Shown here: positions 59,447 to 64,000 of the stretch, one piece after another | Layout: the number at the start of each line of letters is the position of its first letter | Numbering within the stretch: position 1 is the first letter of the stretch | The notes under the pieces: generated by a model | Databases searched by the model: none | What the model saw: the letters and a program-made list of their open reading frames with translations, nothing else | What the model was told of the DNA's origin: nothing | Position numbers and translations under genes: made by a program | Source of the DNA: Carnegiea gigantea | Taxonomy: Eukaryota > Streptophyta > Magnoliopsida > Caryophyllales > Cactaceae | Direction: 5' to 3' | Length of the DNA stretch: 64,000 bases | Assembly: GCA_029747015.1 (NCBI GenBank) | Contig: JAKOGI010002156.1 | Span: 1 to 64,000 of the forward strand

Positions 59447-61030
59447 CCATTTAAATTCTTTGACACGTCTAACTACTAATCAAATAAAGAAATTAATATT
59501 GAGTCAAAATAAATTGCATGTAATTAGTATTCAAAGAAAATTCAGGAGTCATCATCCATTGATTTTGATGGATCCTAAAAATCAAAGAAAACATTTAGCC
59601 AACTAATTAAAAACAGGGCAATAATCCCTCTGATGAAGATATTAACATTTTTTTTGGTTTTTAAAGAACGAATTAGTAGTTTTATTTTTTCTGTCTTTAT
59701 AAAGAATGTTGGTCTGACATCTCAAAAATATTATTCCTATAATATATCCAAATAATTAAGGAAAAACTCAGATTGATTATATTAACTTTTCCTTAAGCTA
59801 ATATGTAATGTCCTAATATCATCAATTATATGCATATTCTTATAATATCCAAAAAATATAGATGACCTAAATATCGTTTTAGAAAGGAAACAAGATGTCC
59901 CAATAACCAAATTAGTGTGTCCGAAGCCAGCAAATTTAAGTGTCCCAAAACGTCATAAAAAAGGAAACAATATGCCATTAAGCCAAATTATCGTGTCCAT
60001 CTGGGCAATTTATTGTCCAAGCTGGCAATGACCGAAGTCTGCATTGATCTCCTTGAAGTAACAACTTCATTTCCCTTTTTATTATTTCTTTTAATTCATT
60101 TGTCCATTATGCTTTCGTTTAATCTTCTTGAATTTGCAGGCAAGTTTTGCCTTGATCGAGGTTATTTCAAATGTTTTTATAAAAACATTTAAGGATAAAA
60201 AAGTTTATTACCAATGAAATATTATTATGAAATAAAGACTTTTACCTTGCCTTGAACAAACTCTACTACCAATTGCAAGTACATCTTCTGGCTGACAAAG
60301 CACCAAAAAGTTTTAAAAAACCATGAGCATAAATGAGTTTTTAAAAAAATTGTTTGAACCCAATTGAATAACGTTATATGGTAACAACATAAACAAATTA
60401 CATAAAATACTACTTCTACTTTCTTCAGTACATATACATTTACTCCCGTGAAAATTAACTTTACAAATATAAAGGCCATTGTAGCCTTTAAACACATTAA
60501 ACGAGTGACTAAATAACTAACATAGATTTTTTCTTTAATAGATTTTACATGTATGACTTTGGAACTAAAGATCTTAAATGTCCTTCATGCAGTCCCATGG
60601 ATAAAGACCTACCAAGTAATTTAAAGAATTGAAAACGGTTTCTAAAATAGTGCTAACTATCTAATGCAAGATAGAGACTATTTACGCAATGTATCAGATG
60701 AGACAGCTGCACGATATATATAAAACGAACTGAACGATATCAAGCGAATCAGAGCATCACAATTACATATCCCGTACTACGGCAAATACTACATTCTAAA
60801 AATTGGAACGTCCACGCACCGCCCACTACTCTGAACTCCTAGTCCACGAAGAAAATTTTACAGAGGGACGGTTCATTCATGAGAATGAAGGTTTCATGTA
60901 GCCATGTGCAAATGGTTGGTGAAAGAGTAAAGTAGCATCATTCTCAACCCGCTATTCATTTTAATGTTGTCAAAATTGACGAGTCATATTGCCAACTTGC
61001 CCTCCAGCTCCTCCTTCTCTGACATTTTCT
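59447..61030. other. AT-rich region without recognised genes
   Basis: Reading frames at 60225-60497 (minus) are Phe/Cys/Val-rich and overlap one another; I see no domain. Confidence 0.5.
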
Positions 61031-61044
61031 AAATGATTCCAAAT

Positions 61045-61290
61045 TTTCACCCCACATATTGGAGCTTACAACTCAATGTTATCATTTACTTCAATGGCGA
61101 GACGAATTGACTACTCTGTATACATTTTCATGGTCCCTACCCCTTTCATATCAGTGGGTAAAACAACCATCACATTGGTTTTTACTCCCAACACAAGAGA
61201 AAGCCAAAATTTGCCTAAATTAACATCTACCATACACATGATGAGTGCAAAAACCGATGCAGGGTTTGATAGCCAGCAAAGTGTCATGAG
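61045..61290 (+). pseudogene. Helitron Rep/helicase N-terminal fragment
   Basis: Frame 1 reads GAYNSMLSFTSMARRIDYSV (61061-61120). After a frameshift, frame 2 reads GPYPFHISG*NNHHIG (from 61132) and KFA*INIYHTHDECKNR (about 61207-61257). This follows the plant Helitron helicase-like order: YNxMxxFTSxGxxxDxSV, GPYxFRxxGQxYHxIG, then FAQLYIYDTxxExxNR. Stops stand where Gln is usual. The Rep HUH and helicase domains were not found. Confidence 0.65.
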
Positions 61291-61329
61291 GAGGTTGATT
61301 GTAATTTTTGGAGCATTACAATGAATGTT

Positions 61330-63040
61330 TTTGATTTAGTAAATCCTTAGTGAGGGTCTTTTGAAAATGCACAGGAATATCTTCGTCACTGTGCCATAAT
61401 TAATGTATCATTTAGCATAATTTTTTAGTTTCATTTAGACTTCGTATAATCCTATCATACCTTTAGATCACGTCTTTTGCAATCATAGATTGTTTTAATT
61501 ATTGAATTTTAATCGTTGTGCATGGAATTGCTACCTATTCATATTTTTCATAATTTGAGTTTTCCTTTCCTAATATTGGATATTAACTTTGTCCCACAAA
61601 ATGAACATTCTTCTATTATTTGACTATACGCCGACGAGATAATTGTTTTATTATACAATGCATCGTACAAAGTACATGTCCAGACTACCTAGGAAATTTA
61701 AAGGACATGATGAACATTTGTTTGACTGAGACGTTAAAATTTATAACAATCATCGTCATCTTATTGATGGGAATATACGTCAGACAGGTCAAGTTGATAA
61801 CAATTGCATTTTAATTTTTTTAACACAATTTTTATAGGCTAAATCGCTTTGTGAACTCTTTATTATTGATTGACTAATGAGTATTTGTAATTGGCCCTTT
61901 TTATTTTACTGCTTTGGATCTCCTCTTGTGGGAAAATCCTTTTTCTCTATTTCGCTTTCTCACCTAAAAAGTGATCGTAATCCTCGTAGATAATCATTAT
62001 AACTTCAGGTACCATAAATATGGGTTCAGTGGTTTGAACACTTATTCTCCTTAAGGTAAGGTAATTAGATTTGAGTCTTTGTAGATATAAAAATCTATGA
62101 CGAAGAGCTCTACCCTATTGTAAGTATCAGTAAGCTTGACTCTAATAATAAAAACTCAAGACCAAAAAACTAATTTATTATAAATTTAGATCCTTAAAGA
62201 ATAGGTTTCAACTACTCTGATTCCTTGTACAGGTGTTAACTCGGTTTAAGATATATTTCCGGCCAAAATGGCTAGTTGTGATCTAGTTTGCATGCTAATG
62301 CACACTACAGAAACACTTGACATCATAGGGTATTCAATTATACACAGACTTGTTAAACCTAACATGCGTTTAATTATAATCAATGATCGTATTCAAATTC
62401 CGTTTGATATTTAAATAGGTGTAATTTGTTTGAGATTCGAAAAAATATAATTTACTTGATTTATAATTAAAACATTTCTGCCAAAGTTGCCTTACCATAA
62501 ATGACAAGTTCATGGAATGAAGTCAACCCAAAATTAACTTAAAATATTAATGGATTTTGAAAGCCGACCCAAAATCTACCAACTATCAACCCATGCAAAT
62601 AAAATTTGACTGGAACATAAACTAAAATGTGCTGCATTTATCATACTATTGTCTATCTTCCATTATAAGTACCATTGAGGTACACGATTTTGAATCACAA
62701 ATCTTATTTTTTTTGGAAGTAACTATTTTATGATACCCGCGTTTTATTAACCCAAATGCGCATATGCTTTACGTTGTAGATACTTTGGCCCATCATAAAG
62801 TTTGTTGTTAGTGTTTCGGAAATTTCCAAAATGACGTTACTTAAGGGAGTCTTATCATTGGTCTCTCCTTAGCTAAACATTATTATCATAGACACTTCTC
62901 TTACTTTTCATGCAATGTTTCGTGGTTTCCTCAATAATCGCATGCGCAAATATGCCAAGTCAACATTTTCGCGTAAAAATTAGAATATTATGATAATTAA
63001 AGACTTCTAATATGGTTCGGTAATATGAAGTGCATTACAG
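61330..63040. other. AT-rich region without recognised genes
   Basis: Nothing supportable on either strand. Confidence 0.5.
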
Positions 63041-63195
63041 TGGGTCAGATGATTGTGTGAAGTTTTTGTGTCTCATTAGGTCAACCTATCCCAAGCAGGA
63101 TGCTTGGGTGTATTATTCTATTAGTAATTAGGTTTGATACAAGATAATTACAGGCCTTCAACAAATATGCTATACATATATCTTCCACTATTACA
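63041..63195 (-). repeat. Possible 3' LTR start of the copia element
   Basis: On the minus strand, a polypurine-like GAATAGGGGA precedes TGTAATAGTGG, where an LTR would begin. The distal end was not found. Confidence 0.35.
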
Positions 63196-64000
63196 TCCCC
63201 TATTCAATTTGAATGGAAGGCACCGGACAGATTGGTCCTTGAACTCTGATGGAACTTTCTGTGAAGAGAGACCCTTGGTGAAGATGTCGCCACCTGAGAC
63301 TAAGTAAGAATGTAGCGAACCTGAAGTTGACCTTTGCCAACCATCCCTCCCGACATAAAGTGATAGTCCAACTTAATGTGTTTGCTACGAGTGTGAAGAA
63401 CAGTGGCAGAAAATTATCACAAAATAAGCGACATAGGGATTTGCACCAAATACCTAGGTCTAGAAGAAGGCTGGCGAAGCCATGGAATTTCCTGCAGCAT
63501 GTAAGCAACTGCCTGATACTCAGCTTCGTAGAGAGGAACAAGAAACTGTTGGTGTTTCTTGCATGCAGGAAATCAATTGGGAATGCCTAAAAAACTACAA
63601 AATCAGTATTAGAACGGCAACCATCTGGAGACACCCCACCTATCCAGCATCACAGAAGCTGCCAAAGATCCAGTGTAGAACCAGATTTGAAGAGAGGCCA
63701 TGATTATAGTACCCCTGCCAGATACCAATGAAATTCTCTTGACAGCATGGAGGTGAGTCGTACGAGGAGCTTGCATAATTGAGAAACTATATGCACGACA
63801 TAAACAATGTCAGGATCGGAGTCATGGTTAGTACTATAATGCACCACCATACTACAATTTTCACACGGATTCTGCAAGCAAATCCACATTAGTGAGGATA
63901 AGGTAGTCCCTAGAAAGACAGGGTTCATATAATTTGAAGAGTATGCAATGAAATTGTTGAATAGATCAGTGACATATTTATGCTGTGAGAGAAAAAAGAC
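63196..64000 (-). pseudogene. Ty1/copia pol relic (3' part of RT and RNase H), runs off the window
   Basis: On the minus strand: PRTTHLHAVKRISL and QAPRTTHL (about 63775-63745); GLSSNLVLH / DLW-type hinge; FLGIPIDF (about 63585-63555); and PLYEAEYQAVAYML followed by EIPWLRQ (about 63535-63475). Then come HTRSKHIKLDYHFM (about 63395-63355) and the DIFTKGL-type end (about 63280-63260). This is the usual copia RT-tail/RNase H order (QAPRxxHLxAxKRILRYLKGT, STEAEYRA, RTKHIEIDxHFV). Frames change several times. The 5' portion lies beyond the window. Confidence 0.78.

Overview
This is plant nuclear DNA, almost certainly from an angiosperm. Coding sequence is split by GT-AG and GC-AG introns. The only intact-looking host gene belongs to the plant 4-coumarate:CoA ligase-like family. 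The rest is AT-rich intergenic DNA full of plant transposon relics (Ty1/copia, Ty3/gypsy, SINE, LINE RNase H, Helitron, hAT, MULE with FAR1-type transposase, CACTA, Tourist-like MITEs) and long TA/CA microsatellites. The species cannot be named from the sequence. No bacterial-type operon, CRISPR array, rRNA or tRNA gene was seen.

Layout. 1-8.2 kb: TA microsatellite, then a chain of non-autonomous hAT elements (2337-2738; 4771-5505; 6372-8167 with a second hAT, 6511-7672, nested inside) and a Tourist-like MITE at 3844-4224. 8.38-12.09 kb: a 3.7-kb Mutator-like element with 139-bp terminal inverted repeats, near-perfect 9-bp target duplications, a broken FAR1-type transposase and a GC-rich, gene-like insert. 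13.4-20.1 kb (minus strand): a six-exon acyl-CoA ligase gene with a C-terminal SKL peroxisomal signal; its 3.6-kb first intron holds three related MITEs. 20.9-31.3 kb: LTR-like sequence, a 396-bp tandem duplication, a SINE with 13-bp target duplications, and a decayed Ty3/gypsy polyprotein with its probable 3' LTR. 31.3-36.6 kb: a once-autonomous hAT element (BED finger, transposase, hATC) inside a TA/CA microsatellite.

37.8-50.4 kb: LINE RNase H fragment, foldback element, second copy of the 1.16-kb hAT family, several Tourist-like MITEs, a MITE split by a hAT that carries an exon-like host fragment, and a decayed duplicate of exon 1 of the ligase gene (47944-48982). 50.6-59.4 kb: a CACTA element (TNP2-like and TNPA-like relics, minus strand) flanked on both sides by TA microsatellites. 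59.5-64 kb: mostly featureless, with a Helitron Rep-N-terminal relic and the 3' part of a Ty1/copia element running off the window.

The functional content is one gene: a predicted peroxisomal acyl-CoA synthetase resembling Arabidopsis 4CLL9 (At5g63380), a clade linked by established work to activation of fatty-acid and jasmonate-precursor carboxylates. Everything else is mobile DNA in nested layers. Many element boundaries can be placed to the base because target-site duplications survive. I found no convincing undescribed biological system. The most unusual structures are the exon-carrying hAT inside a MITE, the MULE with a gene-like insert, the ligase pseudogene, and two large elements sitting inside microsatellites.
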